A DNA stretch of 5,559 nucleotides from Candidatus Odinarchaeota archaeon (lineage in GTDB: Archaea > Asgardarchaeota > JAGGXT01): the NCBI GenBank assembly GCA_021162905.1, contig JAGGXT010000068.1, forward strand, positions 1 through 5,559, given 5' to 3'. A program made the translations under genes and the position numbers. The number at the start of each line of letters is the position of its first letter. Within the stretch, counting starts at the first letter, position 1. Below are positions 5,021-5,559 of this stretch, piece by piece. Under the pieces are notes generated by a model. The model was given only the letters and a program-made list of their open reading frames with translations. It ran no database searches and was not told where the DNA came from.

Positions 5021-5558
5021 TCGTCTTCATCCCTCTAAGTCTTCTAAAATAGTACCTTATTGGATTTTTTTCCTCATCACATTGCATTTCTTCAGTGCAT
5101 ATTCCATGTACTTTAAGTGTCTTGCACGATGGCGGTGTATATTTTGTTCCACTTCCTCTTAATCCTGCAATATGCTCAACTTGATATCTGGCAATGTCCT
5201 CATCAAAGTCTGGGGATAAGCGCCAAATATCAATAACGTCATCAACACTAAAGCCTGCATTCAAAAGAAAGCTTGTTATTGCAAATCTCGCAATATGCGG
5301 CAGATTTTCACCTTTTTTGATTTTATTTAAAATGTAACGCATACAAGGTGGAAATATATCCGAGCTTTTTCTCTTTATTTTCTTTTCTGAATAAAATTTC
5401 ATTTCGGTTTTTTCAATAATCTCTTTTATCTCTTTAACGGCCGTTTCTAATTGAGCCGGTATTCTCTTAATTTTTGTTTTTGTTATTTTTTCAAATACTT
5501 TTTCTCTTACTTTTTCGGAAAGCAATCTAGCAATTTCTTTTTTACTTAAATAAACATA
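4986..5558 (-). CDS. priL: DNA primase large subunit PriL, C-terminal part (5' end outside window)
   Basis: Regulatory subunit that binds PriS and carries the iron-sulfur domain needed for primer initiation. The frame stays open to the right edge, so only the last 190 residues are present; a TTG at 5525 is not a credible start, because PriL proteins are much longer. The fragment is the Fe-S domain: FPPCMRYIL (Cys codon 5343-5345), LPHIARFAITSFLLNAGF, PDFDEDIARYQVEHIAG, then YTPPSCKTLKVHGIC and MQC (Cys codons 5124-5126, 5097-5099, 5079-5081). These four Cys match the [4Fe-4S] ligands of the family, and the following PIRYY also fits. After the domain comes a polar tail of about 15 residues (ending KKHNVPQK) encoded where the gene overlaps priS by 35 bases. 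Confidence 0.95.
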   Translation of the reverse strand, partial: YVYLSKKEIARLLSEKVREKVFEKITKTKIKRIPAQLETAVKEIKEIIEKTEMKFYSEKKIKRKSSDIFPPCMRYILNKIKKGENLPHIARFAITSFLLNAGFSVDDVIDIWRLSPDFDEDIARYQVEHIAGLRGSGTKYTPPSCKTLKVHGICTEEMQCDEEKNPIRYYFRRLRGMKTNESKKHNVPQK

Positions 5559-5559
5559 C

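Noticed and set aside
5523..5525. TTG at 5525 as the priL start
   Set aside because: The frame continues open to the window edge and the product would lack the whole N-terminal domain.

Overview
The window is an AT-rich piece of an archaeal chromosome (about one third G+C by eye). Every recognisable gene is archaeal/eukaryotic-type information processing or archaeal N-glycosylation: an AglB/Stt3 oligosaccharyltransferase, Nop10, aIF2-alpha, ribosomal proteins S27e and L44e, the GINS subunit Gins51, and both subunits of the eukaryotic-type primase (PriS, PriL). The sequence does not fix the lineage. The long zinc-rich PriS and the L44e/S27e variants would suit a TACK-type (Thermoproteota/Bathyarchaeia-like) archaeon, but this is a weak inference. 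Ribosome binding sites of GGAGG/GGTG type precede most genes, so transcripts are mostly leadered.

Layout. On the + strand, the 3' part of aglB (cut by the left edge, ends 1313) is followed after 13 bases by a 56-codon nop10 (1327-1497). All other genes lie on the - strand and read right to left: priL (cut by the right edge), priS (overlapping priL by 35 bases), gins51, a 212-base intergenic region, rpl44e, rps27e, a 128-base intergenic region, and aif2a. aif2a ends two bases from the end of nop10, so these two genes converge. No gene-free stretch exceeds 212 bases.

How it works together. PriL-PriS make RNA/DNA primers, and Gins51 belongs to the GINS complex that activates the MCM helicase. 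L44e and S27e are ribosomal proteins, aIF2-alpha is part of the factor that brings initiator tRNA to the ribosome, and Nop10 belongs to the H/ACA RNP that pseudouridylates rRNA. A primase/GINS block beside L44e-S27e-aIF2alpha-Nop10 is a known conserved archaeal neighbourhood linking replication and translation. The variation here is that nop10 keeps its place next to aif2a but is inverted and sits behind aglB.

Points of most interest: (1) the gins51-rpl44e intergenic region is GC-rich against its AT-rich surroundings and folds into nested helices, making it a candidate structured RNA or mRNA leader; (2) a perfect 6-bp hairpin at the rpl44e/rps27e junction holds the S27e ribosome binding site and start codon, with the L44e stop in its loop; (3) PriS and Gins51 end in the same short domain with identical motif spacing; (4) PriS has eight potential zinc ligands; (5) S27e has a C-x-C instead of the usual C-x2-C first zinc knuckle.
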